Assembly (NCBI RefSeq): GCF_001864895.1
Contig: NZ_MJGO01000023.1
Coordinates: 381,411-445,410 of the forward strand
Source: Curtobacterium sp. MCBA15_009
GTDB taxonomy: Bacteria > Actinomycetota > Actinomycetes > Actinomycetales > Microbacteriaceae
DNA length: 64,000 nucleotides
Direction: 5' to 3'
Part shown: piece by piece, positions 17,136 through 25,296 of the stretch
Layout of the letters: the number at the start of each line of letters is the position of its first letter
How positions within the stretch are numbered: position 1 is the stretch's first letter
Notes under the pieces: model-generated
Seen by the model: only the letters and a program-made list of their open reading frames with translations
Databases searched by the model: none
What the model was told of the DNA's origin: nothing
Translations under genes and position numbers: made by a program

Positions 17136-18263
17136 GTGGCATCGCACCGCATGCCGGACTCGGACCGGCCGCGCCGTCCGGTCCCGTCCTGGGTCACCGC
17201 GCCGCCCACCGACGCCGCCCCGGCCGCCGCCGGCCTGGAGGCACGCCCCACCCCCGCCACGTCGCACGCCGCCCAGGGGGCGCCGGGTCTCACCGCCGGC
17301 GCGCACGTCGCGACGACGGTCACGGCCCTCGCCGAGCAGGACGTCGTCGTGCCCGACTACCCGCCGCAGCAGGACCTGCTCCCGCCGGCGCCGACGTCGC
17401 CCACCGTGCACACCGTCCCGTTCCGCACCCCGACCGCACCCCCGGCTCCGGAGGCCGCCGTGCCCGTCGCGACCGCCCCGGTGACGCTGCCGGCGCCGTC
17501 GGCCGCGCCGGCACCGCCGGCCGTCGCTCCCGTGCCGTCCGCGGGCCAGCCGCGGTTCTCCGTGCCGGGCCTCGAGCACGTCGTCGTCGAGGGCACCGAG
17601 CCCGCCCCCGTCGGTCCGATCGGCTACCGCACGCCGCGCCGCTTCGCCGCCCAGCAGAGCGCCGCGGTCGCGCCGACCCCCGCTCCGGCGAACCCGTTCG
17701 ACACCGTCGTCCAGGGAGCCGCCGCGGCGGCTCCCGCCGCACCCTCGGTGCTGCCCGCGCCGGTCGTGCCCGCGCCGGCCGACACGGTCGGCGGCACCAC
17801 CGCGACGACCGTCCCCGCGACCGGCGCCGACGCTCCGACCGCCGCCCTGCCCGCGACCGCACCCGAGGGCGGGCCGGACGCCGTCGCCGGAGCCGAACCG
17901 GGCCTCCCGTCCGTCGCCGCCGCGACCCGATCGCGCCGCGCACTCGGCGCGACCCCCGGAGCCGTGCTCGGTGCGCTCACCGGCACCGCGACGCTCGGTC
18001 TCGCGGCGTGGTGGTTCACCGCTCCCGGCACGGTGCACGCCGTCGGCCTGGTGCTCGGGGCGCTCGCGCTCGTGCTCTCGATCGCGACGCTCCGGAACGC
18101 CGCCGCGACCTGGCAGCGTCCGGTCGCGCTGCTCGGCGCGGTGCTCGGCGGGGTGGGCACGCTCGTGCTGCTCTGGGCCGTGGCCGCCGCACTGCTGCCG
18201 CTCGCGGGGGTGACGCTGCCCGACCTCACCGGCAGCGGGACGACCCCGACGCTCGCGCCGTAG
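17136..18263 (+). CDS. Ala/Pro-rich membrane protein with C-terminal transmembrane segments
   Basis: A 375-aa protein that I do not assign to a family. Residues 1-270 are low-complexity Ala/Pro/Val sequence with a few fixed islands (SVPGLEHVVVEG, GYRTPRRFAAQ). Residues about 275-365 form three hydrophobic segments: ALTGTATLGLAAWWFT, AVGLVLGALALVLSIATL and LLGAVLGGVGTLVLLWAV. It ends with a short polar tail. The GTG at 17136 has aaaggga 8 nt upstream. The layout suggests a cytosolic disordered arm anchored by a DUF4190-like membrane module. The stop lies 3 bp before the convergent LysR gene. Confidence 0.8.
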   Translation: MASHRMPDSDRPRRPVPSWVTAPPTDAAPAAAGLEARPTPATSHAAQGAPGLTAGAHVATTVTALAEQDVVVPDYPPQQDLLPPAPTSPTVHTVPFRTPTAPPAPEAAVPVATAPVTLPAPSAAPAPPAVAPVPSAGQPRFSVPGLEHVVVEGTEPAPVGPIGYRTPRRFAAQQSAAVAPTPAPANPFDTVVQGAAAAAPAAPSVLPAPVVPAPADTVGGTTATTVPATGADAPTAALPATAPEGGPDAVAGAEPGLPSVAAATRSRRALGATPGAVLGALTGTATLGLAAWWFTAPGTVHAVGLVLGALALVLSIATLRNAAATWQRPVALLGAVLGGVGTLVLLWAVAAALLPLAGVTLPDLTGSGTTPTLAP

Positions 18264-18266
18264 CCG

Positions 18267-19160
18267 TCAGACGGCGCGGACGACCCCTCGGGACGTGATG
18301 GCGTTCGTGAGGGCCTCGATCGGACCGCGCTGCACCGTCGGGTTCGCGATGAGGACGTAGTCGACCGCCGGCAGGTCCGGCAGGCCGAGCCGCTGCGAGA
18401 CCTTCACCAGGTCCGCCGGGATGAGCGAGTGCGGGAACACCGCGACCCCGATGCCGGCGCGCACCGCGGCGAGCACGCCGTTGACGTCCCGGGTGTTGCA
18501 GGTGATCCGCCAGGTCCGGCCGGCGGCCTCGAGGGCGTCGATCGCCATCTGCCGGCTGATGCTCGGCGCCTGGTAGACGATGAGCGGCACCGGCTCGTCG
18601 CGTTCCACCGTGATGCCGTCCTGCGCCATCCACACCATCTGGTCGGTGGCGACCCGGGTGCCCTCGGCGGACTCCCCCGCGGTCTGCTTGATGAACACCA
18701 GGTCGAGCTGCCCGGCGTGCACGCGACGCAGGAGCGGCGCCGACTGGTTCACCGTCAGCTCGAGGTTGACCTGCGGGTGCAGCCGCCGGAAGTCGCGGAG
18801 GATCCGCGGCAGCTGCGTGATCGCCAGGTCGTCGGCGGCGCCGAACCGCAGCCGTCCCCGCGTCGCCGAGCCCGAGAAGTACGCATCGGCGGTGGCGTGC
18901 GCGGCCAGGATGGTCCGCGCGAAGCCCGCCATCGCGTCGCCGTTGTCGGTGAGCGCGACCCCGCGGGTGTCCCGGGCCACCAGGGTCCGCGCCACCGCGG
19001 TCTCGAGGCGCCGGACGTGCTGCGACACCGTCGGCTGGCTGATGCCGAGCCGGGTGCCGGCCTGCGTGAAGCTGCCGGTCTCGGCGACGGCCAGGAACGT
19101 CTGCAGCAGGACCGGGTCGAGCACGGTGGTCGCCTTCCGTCGGTGGCCCCCATTCGACAT
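18267..19160 (-). CDS. LysR-family transcriptional regulator
   Basis: A 297-aa LysR regulator. The N-terminal HTH reads LLQTFLAVAETGSFTQAGTR and LGISQPTVSQHVRRLE. The effector domain starts at about 105 (GRLRFGAADDLAITQLPRIL) and includes LDLVFIKQTAGE. It is divergent from an MFS transporter with a 127-bp gap holding a clear palindrome. Control of that transporter plus autoregulation is the usual arrangement. The ATG at 19160 is chosen because it directly precedes the HTH region with the normal spacing. Confidence 0.92.
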   Translation of the reverse strand: MSNGGHRRKATTVLDPVLLQTFLAVAETGSFTQAGTRLGISQPTVSQHVRRLETAVARTLVARDTRGVALTDNGDAMAGFARTILAAHATADAYFSGSATRGRLRFGAADDLAITQLPRILRDFRRLHPQVNLELTVNQSAPLLRRVHAGQLDLVFIKQTAGESAEGTRVATDQMVWMAQDGITVERDEPVPLIVYQAPSISRQMAIDALEAAGRTWRITCNTRDVNGVLAAVRAGIGVAVFPHSLIPADLVKVSQRLGLPDLPAVDYVLIANPTVQRGPIEALTNAITSRGVVRAV

Positions 19161-19175
19161 CGCAATGGAGTGATA

Positions 19176-19192
19176 GCCACCATACGGGTGGC
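19176..19192. promoter_or_regulatory. Candidate LysR operator palindrome
   Basis: Gccacc-atacg-ggtggc is a perfect 6+5+6 inverted repeat, embedded in atag...gaat. It lies 16 bp before the LysR ATG and about 96 bp before the MFS start. Centre and spacing suit a LysR recognition site (A/T-rich edges, 17 bp). No other dyad of this quality lies in the gap. Confidence 0.6.
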
Positions 19193-19287
19193 GAATGACC
19201 CGCGGACCCGTAGTTTCGGTGGGGCAGACCCCGTGTTCCCGACGGGGTGCCCGTCCCACCACCACCACGTCCGGAGTACCCCGCACC

Positions 19288-20610
19288 GTGAGCGCGTCAC
19301 CGACGACCCTCCCACCGCCCACCGAACCGCTGCCCGTCGTCGCCGAGCGTCCGCCGTGGCGGCACACCCTCATCGCCCTGTCGGTGCCGAACTTCCGGCT
19401 GTTCACCGCGACGAACCTCATCGCGATGACCGCCGGGTGGATGCAGCGCATCGCGCAGGACTGGCTCGTGCTCCAGCTGACCGGCTCCGTCGCGCAGGTC
19501 GGCATCACCGTCGCCTGCCAGTTCGCGCCGATGCTGCTCTTCGGGCTGCTGGGCGGCGTCCTCGTCGACCGGTTCTCGAAACGCGCCCTCATGATGATCA
19601 CGCAGGGCGCCTTCGCGGTGCTGTCCGCACTGCTCGCCGTCCTGACGCTCACCGGCGTCGTCGAGGCCTGGCACATCTGGGTCATCGCGTTCCTGGTCGG
19701 CATGGTCACCGTCATCGACAACCCGGCTCGCCAGGTCTTCGTCACGGAGATCGTCGGCCACCAGCACCTGCGGAACGCGATCAGCGTCAACTCGTCGGTG
19801 TTCCAGCTCGGCGGCATGATCGGCCCGGCGCTGTCGGGCGCGCTGCTCGTCGCGGTCGGTGCCGGCTGGTCCTTCGGCGTGAACGCGGTCGCCTGCGTCG
19901 CCGTCGTCGTGACGCTCGGGTTCCTGCGCGTGTCCGAGCTGCACCGGACGCCACCGGCACCCCGCGGCAAGGGCCAGCTCGTCGAGGGCCTGCGCTACGC
20001 CCTGCACAAGCCGACGATCCTCGTGCCCGTGGTGCTCATGGCGTTCTTCTCGGTGTTCGCCCTGACGATGCCCGTGCTGCTGTCCGCCTTCGCGTCCGAG
20101 GTCTACGACGTCGGCGCCGCCGGCTACGGGGTGTTCAACTCCGCGGTCGCGGTCGGCGCGCTGGCCGGCGCACTGCTCTCCACCCGCCGGGCGGTCGTGC
20201 GGCTGCGGACGATCGTCGGCGGGGTGTTCTGGACGGGGGTACTGCTCGTGGTGTCGGGGACGATCCCCGTCATCGCGCCGTTCACCGTGGCGCTCGTCGT
20301 CGTCGGCATGTCCCAGCTGCTGTTCATGACCGCCTCGAACTCGCTCGTGCAGCTGTCGTCGAACGTGGCGATCCGGGGCCGGGTGATGTCGCTCTACGTC
20401 CTCGTGCTGCTCGGCGGCCAGGCGATCGGCGGGCCGGTCATGGGCCAGGTCGTCGACCGCTTCGGCGCCCACGTCGGGATGGTCGTCGCCGGCGGCGTGC
20501 CGGCCGTGGCCGCCGCGGTCATCGCGCTCGTGCTCGCCCGTCGGGGCGGCCTGCACCTGGCGGTGCGGATGCGCCACCACGTGCCGGTGCCGGCGATCGT
20601 CGCGCACTGA
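19288..20610 (+). CDS. MFS transporter, EntS/DHA3-like
   Basis: A 440-aa major facilitator with 12 predicted membrane helices, of the EntS-like branch (enterobactin exporter and macrolide efflux relatives). It opens with WRHTLIALSVPNFRLFTATN, then FGLLGGVLVDRFSKRALMM (loop 2-3 motif), PARQVFVTEIVG and AIRGRVMSLYVLVLLGGQAI. Exporter of small molecules is the likely role; the substrate is unknown. The GTG at 19288 follows GGAG at 19272-19275. An earlier in-frame ATG at 19195 would overlap the LysR operator region, so I reject it. Confidence 0.88.
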   Translation: MSASPTTLPPPTEPLPVVAERPPWRHTLIALSVPNFRLFTATNLIAMTAGWMQRIAQDWLVLQLTGSVAQVGITVACQFAPMLLFGLLGGVLVDRFSKRALMMITQGAFAVLSALLAVLTLTGVVEAWHIWVIAFLVGMVTVIDNPARQVFVTEIVGHQHLRNAISVNSSVFQLGGMIGPALSGALLVAVGAGWSFGVNAVACVAVVVTLGFLRVSELHRTPPAPRGKGQLVEGLRYALHKPTILVPVVLMAFFSVFALTMPVLLSAFASEVYDVGAAGYGVFNSAVAVGALAGALLSTRRAVVRLRTIVGGVFWTGVLLVVSGTIPVIAPFTVALVVVGMSQLLFMTASNSLVQLSSNVAIRGRVMSLYVLVLLGGQAIGGPVMGQVVDRFGAHVGMVVAGGVPAVAAAVIALVLARRGGLHLAVRMRHHVPVPAIVAH

Positions 20611-20929
20611 GGGCGCGGGCGCGGGCGCGAGGCGGAGCGGGCGCGGGCGCGGGGCGGAGCGGGCGCACGGCGCTTCGCGCCCCCGTACGGGCATCGCACC
20701 CCGACTCACACGGGCGCGATGCCCGCCAGGGGGCGCGGACGCAGGCCGCAGCGGACGCGAGGCACGAGACGGAGCCGACGAGGGCCTCCCCACCGGGGCG
20801 CGGACGCGCACCAGCGCGTCGCACCCCCGTGCGCGCATCGCGCCCCGACTCACACGGGCGCGACGCCCGCCACGGGGCGCAGACGCGGACCGCAGTGCAG
20901 CGCGTGCCCCGGTCGGGAGGCGAACCGGC
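20611..20929. repeat. Gene-free convergent gap with repeated hairpin elements
   Basis: Two direct copies of about 75 bp lie at 20677-20751 and 20821-20895, with roughly nine differences. Each contains the invariant ccgactcacacgggcgcga. Copy 1 holds a 10-bp stem (cgggcatcgc / gcgatgcccg, 20688-20697 with 20716-20725). The left end (20611-20670) is a gcgggcgc-type tract. No coding frame is credible. The gap lies between two convergent genes, so the elements may act as bidirectional terminators or be REP-like repeats. Confidence 0.7.
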
Positions 20930-21577
20930 TCAGTACGCGACGCCGAAGCGGGCGCGGTGGTGCGCCGGCGTCTCGATCTCGTCAACGAAGGCGATGGCGA
21001 AGTCGGCACCGGAGATGTCCGAGTTGCCCTCGGCGTCGGTGAGCAGGACCTCGTCGGTGGTGCGGTAGGTGCCGCGACGCTCGCCCGGGTTGTACCCGCC
21101 GAAGGCCGCGGCCGGACTCACGTAGAACCAGTCGACCTCGGTGTCCGACGCGCGGAGGGTCTCGAGGACCTGCGCGTGGCTCTTCGCCTCGCCCTTGAAC
21201 GCGTCCGGGAAGCCCTCGGTGTCGAACAGGCGGGGGCCGTCCTCGGCGACCCGGAGCGATCCGGCCCCACCGACGATGCCGAGACGGGCGCCAGCGGCAG
21301 CGGCCGCGTCGACGAAGTGCTGGAACCTGTCCTTCAGCTCGCTGCCGTCGGCCTGCACGGCGTGCAGCGACACGACGATGACGTCCGCGCCCTTCGTGAC
21401 CTCGGCGACGAAGTCCGCGTCGAAGGCGTCGCCCTGCGCGAGGGTGAGGCCGTCGGTCGGCTCGAGCTTGCTCGTGTCACGGGCGACCGCGGTGACGGCG
21501 ATCCCGCGCGAGAGGGCCTCGGAGGTGATGGCGGAGCCGGCGTAGCCGGTGCCACCGAAGACGACGATGCTGGTCAT
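20930..21577 (-). CDS. NAD(P)H-binding SDR-like protein (atypical, NmrA-type)
   Basis: A 215-aa Rossmann protein of the NAD(P)H-binding, BVR-B/NmrA-like group. The nucleotide loop is VVFGGTGYAGSAITSEAL (GGTGYAG), followed by VTAVARDTSKL and GDAFDADFVAEV. It has LGIVGGAGSLRV and ends with ISGADFAIAFVDEIETPAHH, the family's C-terminal signature. The ATG at 21577 has gaaagga 7 nt upstream. It is divergent from an HxlR regulator, a pairing seen often with redox-responsive HxlR proteins, so regulation by it is likely. Confidence 0.92.
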   Translation of the reverse strand: MTSIVVFGGTGYAGSAITSEALSRGIAVTAVARDTSKLEPTDGLTLAQGDAFDADFVAEVTKGADVIVVSLHAVQADGSELKDRFQHFVDAAAAAGARLGIVGGAGSLRVAEDGPRLFDTEGFPDAFKGEAKSHAQVLETLRASDTEVDWFYVSPAAAFGGYNPGERRGTYRTTDEVLLTDAEGNSDISGADFAIAFVDEIETPAHHRARFGVAY

Positions 21578-21615
21578 GGGGTTCCTTTCGTGGACCTGGT
21601 GTTCCTCACCGTACA

Positions 21616-21636
21616 AGAGTTACTCTCTTTGAGTAA
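21616..21636. promoter_or_regulatory. Candidate HxlR operator (overlapping palindromes)
   Basis: Two dyads overlap in the divergent gap: agagt-t-actct at 21616-21626 and ttactc-tcttt-gagtaa at 21620-21636. This AT-richer island stands out in the GC-rich background. It lies 39 bp from the NAD(P)-binding gene start and 34 bp from the HxlR start, so a bound dimer could cover both promoters. Confidence 0.6.
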
Positions 21637-21669
21637 GTAGGCACCTCACGGTGCGTAAGGGAGGACGTC

Positions 21670-22032
21670 ATGTCAGCACTCGAGTACACCCCCTACGCGG
21701 CCAACTGCCCCAGCCGGCAGCTGCTCGACCGCATCGGCGACCGGTGGAGCGTGCTGACGATCGGCAGCCTCGCCGACGGACCGGCACGCTACTCGGCCAT
21801 CGCGAACCGGGTGCAGGGCGTCTCGCAGAAGATGCTCACGCAGACGCTGCGGGCGCTGGAACGGGACGGGCTGGTCACCCGCACGGTCTACCCGGAGATC
21901 CCGCCGCACGTCGAGTACGCACTGACGGACCGCGGGCGGTCGCTCCGGACGGTCCTCGAGCCCCTCGAGGACTGGGCGACCTCGCACATGGCGGACGTCG
22001 CGGAGTCGCGCGTGGCGTACGACGCGCGCTGA
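21670..22032 (+). CDS. HxlR-family transcriptional regulator
   Basis: A 120-aa winged-helix regulator. It has CPSRQLLDRIGDRWSVLTIG (one Cys at the usual redox position), ARYSAIANRVQGVSQKMLTQ for the HTH, and LVTRTVYPEIPPHVEYALT for the wing. This matches HxlR/YodB relatives that sense electrophiles or oxidants through the N-terminal Cys. The start ATG has gggagg 6 nt upstream. The divergent NAD(P)-binding gene and the quinone reductase just downstream fit a quinone or aldehyde stress circuit; that link is inference. Confidence 0.93.
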   Translation: MSALEYTPYAANCPSRQLLDRIGDRWSVLTIGSLADGPARYSAIANRVQGVSQKMLTQTLRALERDGLVTRTVYPEIPPHVEYALTDRGRSLRTVLEPLEDWATSHMADVAESRVAYDAR

Positions 22033-22091
22033 CCCGGGGGCGCGGCTCGACGCTCGGAATCCACGACGGTCCCGAGTGGTTGCCTGGGGAC

Positions 22092-23123
22092 ATGCGATCG
22101 ATCGTCTACACGAAGCCCGGTGACAGCAGCGTCCTCGAACTCGTCGAGCGGGACCTCCCCGAACCCGGCGCCGGCGAGGTCCGCGTCCGGGTCGTCGTCT
22201 CCGGTGTGAACCCCACCGACTGGAAGGCGCGCGCCGGCGGTACCTACGGCGACGGCCTGCCCTTCCCCGAGATCACCCCGAACCAGGACGGCTCCGGTGT
22301 CGTGGACGCCGTCGGCCCCGGCGTCGAGGGACTCGCCGTCGGCGACCGGGTCTGGCTCTTCATGGCCGCCGCGTCCCGTCCGACCGGCACCGCCCAGGAG
22401 TACACGGTCGTGCCCGCCGAGCGGGTGGTGCCGCTGCCCGAGCGGACCGGCTTCGACGTCGGCGCGTCGCTCGGTGTCCCGGCGATGACCGCGCACCGTG
22501 CGCTGACGGTCCACGAGGACGGTCCCGCGCGTCTCGGCCCCGGGGCCCTCGAGGGCACGACGGTCCTGGTGGCCGGCGGTGCCGGTGCCGTGGGCCACGC
22601 CGCCATCCAGCTCGCGCGGTGGGCCGGAGCGACCGTCATCTCGACGATCAGCTCGGACGAGAAGGCAGCCCTCGCGACGGCGGCCGGCGCCCACCACACG
22701 GTGAACTACCGCGACGACGACGCTGCGGACCAGATCCGCTCGATCGCCCCCGACGGCGTCGACGTCGTCGTCGAGGTGTCGATCCCGCAGAACGCGACGC
22801 TCGTCGCCGACGTCCTGGCGAACCACGGCGTCGTCTCAATCTACGCGAACAACGGCGGTGACGACGCGACCCTGCCGATCCGCCCGAACATGAGCGTGAA
22901 CGCCCGGTACCAGTTCCTGCTGCTCTACACGATCGGCGACGAGGCCCTGGCCGCCGCGGCCGAGGACGTCACCGAGGCGCTCCACGACGGCGTGCTCGAG
23001 GTCGGTGCCGACGCCGGGCTCCCGCTGACCCGGTTCGGGCTGGAGCAGACCGCCGCCGCCCACGACGCGGTCGAGCAGGACACCGTCGGGAAGGTGCTCA
23101 TCGACGTGGCGCCCGCCTCGTAG
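22092..23123 (+). CDS. NADPH:quinone reductase-like MDR oxidoreductase
   Basis: A 343-aa zinc-independent medium-chain dehydrogenase/reductase. It opens MRSIVYTKPGDSSVLELVER, has VVSGVNPTDWKARAGG, the cofactor loop VLVAGGAGAVGHAAIQLARW and STISSDEKAALATAAGAHHT. It ends AAAHDAVEQDTVGKVLIDV. No catalytic or structural zinc cysteines are seen. It follows the HxlR gene by 59 bp on the same strand, so it may belong to that regulon. A perfect 15-bp hairpin follows. Confidence 0.92.
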   Translation: MRSIVYTKPGDSSVLELVERDLPEPGAGEVRVRVVVSGVNPTDWKARAGGTYGDGLPFPEITPNQDGSGVVDAVGPGVEGLAVGDRVWLFMAAASRPTGTAQEYTVVPAERVVPLPERTGFDVGASLGVPAMTAHRALTVHEDGPARLGPGALEGTTVLVAGGAGAVGHAAIQLARWAGATVISTISSDEKAALATAAGAHHTVNYRDDDAADQIRSIAPDGVDVVVEVSIPQNATLVADVLANHGVVSIYANNGGDDATLPIRPNMSVNARYQFLLLYTIGDEALAAAAEDVTEALHDGVLEVGADAGLPLTRFGLEQTAAAHDAVEQDTVGKVLIDVAPAS

Positions 23124-23145
23124 CGGAGCGCGCGCCGGCAGACAG

Positions 23146-23179
23146 GAACGGCACCCGTGCAGGAGCACGGGTGCCGTTC
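23146..23179. terminator. Strong hairpin terminator
   Basis: A perfect 15-bp stem (gaacggcacccgtgc and its complement) closed by the tetraloop agga. It lies 22 bp after the quinone reductase stop and before the convergent 75-aa gene. No T run follows. Confidence 0.8.
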
Positions 23180-23219
23180 GTCGTGCGGTCGTCGGTCAGG
23201 ACGGGTGACGAGGGATGGG

Positions 23220-23447
23220 TCAGCGACCCAGGCGAGCGGCGATGGCGGCGGCGACCCGGTCACGGGCTGCGGCGCGTTCGCGCTCGAGGTTGGCGGCGAT
23301 GACGTCGAGGTCTTCGTAGTCGGCGTCGGTGGTGTCGTCGTTCCAGTTCGGTGAGGAGATCCGGGCGCGGCCGAACGACAGCGGGGCGGGGTTCACGGTC
23401 GTCATGAGGGGATCGTACGTCGAGCGTCCGACAGAGCGTGTGAGCAT
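23220..23447 (-). CDS. Small hypothetical protein, 75 aa
   Basis: I do not recognise this family. The protein has a polar N-terminus, then LSFGRARISSPNWNDDTTDA and an amphipathic helix at the C-terminus (DLDVIAANLERERAAARDRV). The start ATG at 23447 shares a base with the TGA of the upstream GAF gene (TGATG), and ggaaagg lies just upstream, so coupling is likely. An inner ATG at 23405 would give 61 aa starting MTTVNPAPL. Conserved end helix suggests a binding peptide, but nothing more can be said. Confidence 0.65.
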   Translation of the reverse strand: MLTRSVGRSTYDPLMTTVNPAPLSFGRARISSPNWNDDTTDADYEDLDVIAANLERERAAARDRVAAAIAARLGR

Positions 23448-24274
23448 CACGGGCCTTTCCTTGCATTGCGGTCCCGATCCGGGAACGAGTAGGTCAACGA
23501 GAACGCCACCGCCATGAACGACGCCATCATCGCGATGGCCTTCGCGTCGAGCTCGGTGAACGCGTCGGGGGCCGGCGAGTCGACGGTGAGCATCCCGAAG
23601 GAGTACTCCTCGGACCGGATCACCACGGACACGTAGGACGTGTACCGCGGCTCGAAGCCGGGCACGTCGTCGTCGACGTCGACGTCGGCGGCCCGGTCGC
23701 CGACGACGCGCGGTGCTCCGCCGACGAGCACCCACTCGAGGTTGCGGTCGCCGTACGGCGTCCCCGCGCGGAACACCCCGGCGGTGTCACCGGCACCACC
23801 GTGCCCGATCGGTTCGAGCGCGCGGAGGTCCGCCGACAGCTGGTACACGTTGGCACGGACGTCGGGCACCTTGGGCAGCAGGTAGAAGGCGAGGGCCACG
23901 GCGACCCGGTCGGCGAAGACGGGCAGCTCACCGCGCCGCTCGCGCGTCGGGAGCTCGGTGAAGCGGACGAGCCGGGTGGCGATCTGGCCGAAGGCGTACC
24001 GCACGGCGGTGGACTGCTCGAGCTCGACCGCCGCCGCGTTGTCCTCCGCCGCACCCCGGGCAGCGTCGCTGTGCCGTGTGCGGACCACCTGCACGACGAC
24101 GGCCGCAGCGAGCACGAGGAGTCCGAACACCACGAGCGACAGCCGCACCGCCGGCACGACGAACAGGTTCGGCAGTTGGAACGCAGCGGTCGGCGCGGCC
24201 GCCACCACGACCGGCCACGCCACCGTGCCGATGCGCCCCGGACGCGTCCGGCGTCGTCCCCGTTGTGCTCCCAT
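23447..24274 (-). CDS. Membrane protein with GAF-like domain
   Basis: A 275-aa protein. Two membrane segments lie near the N-terminus (GTVAWPVVVAAAPTAAFQL and LSLVVFGLLVLAAAVVVQVV). A helical connector follows (VRYAFGQIATRLVRFTELP). The C-terminal half looks like a GAF sensor: VADRVAVALAFYLLPKVPDV-type region, SYVSVVIRSEEYSFGMLTVD and AKAIAMMASFMAVAFSLTYS. No kinase or output domain is attached, so it may work through a partner. It is co-translated with the 75-aa protein downstream and divergent from the patatin gene. Confidence 0.78.
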   Translation of the reverse strand: MGAQRGRRRTRPGRIGTVAWPVVVAAAPTAAFQLPNLFVVPAVRLSLVVFGLLVLAAAVVVQVVRTRHSDAARGAAEDNAAAVELEQSTAVRYAFGQIATRLVRFTELPTRERRGELPVFADRVAVALAFYLLPKVPDVRANVYQLSADLRALEPIGHGGAGDTAGVFRAGTPYGDRNLEWVLVGGAPRVVGDRAADVDVDDDVPGFEPRYTSYVSVVIRSEEYSFGMLTVDSPAPDAFTELDAKAIAMMASFMAVAFSLTYSFPDRDRNARKGP

Positions 24275-24399
24275 GCCTCGACGCTAGGGCCGACCACCGA
24301 CGGGGATCGAGTTGTCCACAGGTCGATCGTGCGGCACGGTGTCCACAGCGCGGCGTCGCGCTGCCCGGCCCGGACACCGGCGACTGGTAAGCAGGACCC

Positions 24400-25296
24400 A
24401 TGACCGACGCCACGACGCCCCAGCCCGGAACCAGAGCCCTCGTCCTCGGCGGGGGTGGGATCGCCGGGATCGCCTGGGAGCTCGGGGTCCTCTCCGCCCT
24501 GCAGGACGCCGGCGTCGACCTCGGTGCCGCCGACCTCGTCGTCGGCTCGAGTGCCGGCAGCGTCGTCGGGACCTTCGTCCGGAACGGTGCCGTGCTGCAG
24601 GCGTACGACCAGCAGCACGCTCCCCTGCCGTCCACCTACGTGGAGCCCACGCAGGTGGAGCCCGGCTCGGTGCAGGAACGCGTGGGCGCAGCGCTCCAGG
24701 GCGCCTCTGACGACCAGGACGCCCGCGCCCGACTCGGCCGGGCCGCGCAGCAGGTGACCACCGGCCAGACCGACGACGAGCGGACCGCGACCTTCGTCGA
24801 GACCCTGCCCGGCACCGACTGGCCGGACGCCCCGCTCGCGGTGACGGCGATCGACGCCACCGACGGCACGTTCCGGGTGCTCACCGCAGCCGACGGCGTC
24901 CCCCTGCCGCGCGCGGTCGCCGCCAGCTGCTCCGTGCCGTTCGTCTGGTCGCCCGTCGCGATCCAGGGCCGCCCGTACATCGACGGCGGCATGCGCTCCG
25001 CCACCAACGCCGACGTCGCAGCCGGGCACGAGCGCGTGCTCGTCATCGCCTGCGGTCCCGAGGGGCCGTCCCCGCTCGGACCCTGGCTCGACGTCGCGGT
25101 GGAGTCGCTCCGGGCCGGCGGCAGCTCGGTCGAGGTCGTCATCGCCGACAGCACGTCGCAGCAGGCGTTCGGGACGAACTCGCTGGCGCTCTCGACGCAG
25201 GCACCCGCGGCGGACGCCGGTCGTGCACAGGGCACGGCGGTCGCCGAGCGGATCGCGGCCTTCTGGTCGGAGGACCTCGCTAGCGTGGACGCATGA
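24400..25296 (+). CDS. Patatin-like phospholipase family protein
   Basis: A 298-aa serine lipase-fold protein. The oxyanion loop is LVLGGGGIAGIAWELGVL, the nucleophile elbow is VVGSSAGSVVG (G-S-S-A-G) and the partner Asp is in YIDGGMRSATNAD (DGG). No signal peptide is seen, so it is expected in the cytosol or at the inner membrane face. It overlaps the S9 peptidase gene by ATGA, implying co-translation. The lipid substrate is unknown. Confidence 0.93.
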   Translation: MTDATTPQPGTRALVLGGGGIAGIAWELGVLSALQDAGVDLGAADLVVGSSAGSVVGTFVRNGAVLQAYDQQHAPLPSTYVEPTQVEPGSVQERVGAALQGASDDQDARARLGRAAQQVTTGQTDDERTATFVETLPGTDWPDAPLAVTAIDATDGTFRVLTAADGVPLPRAVAASCSVPFVWSPVAIQGRPYIDGGMRSATNADVAAGHERVLVIACGPEGPSPLGPWLDVAVESLRAGGSSVEVVIADSTSQQAFGTNSLALSTQAPAADAGRAQGTAVAERIAAFWSEDLASVDA

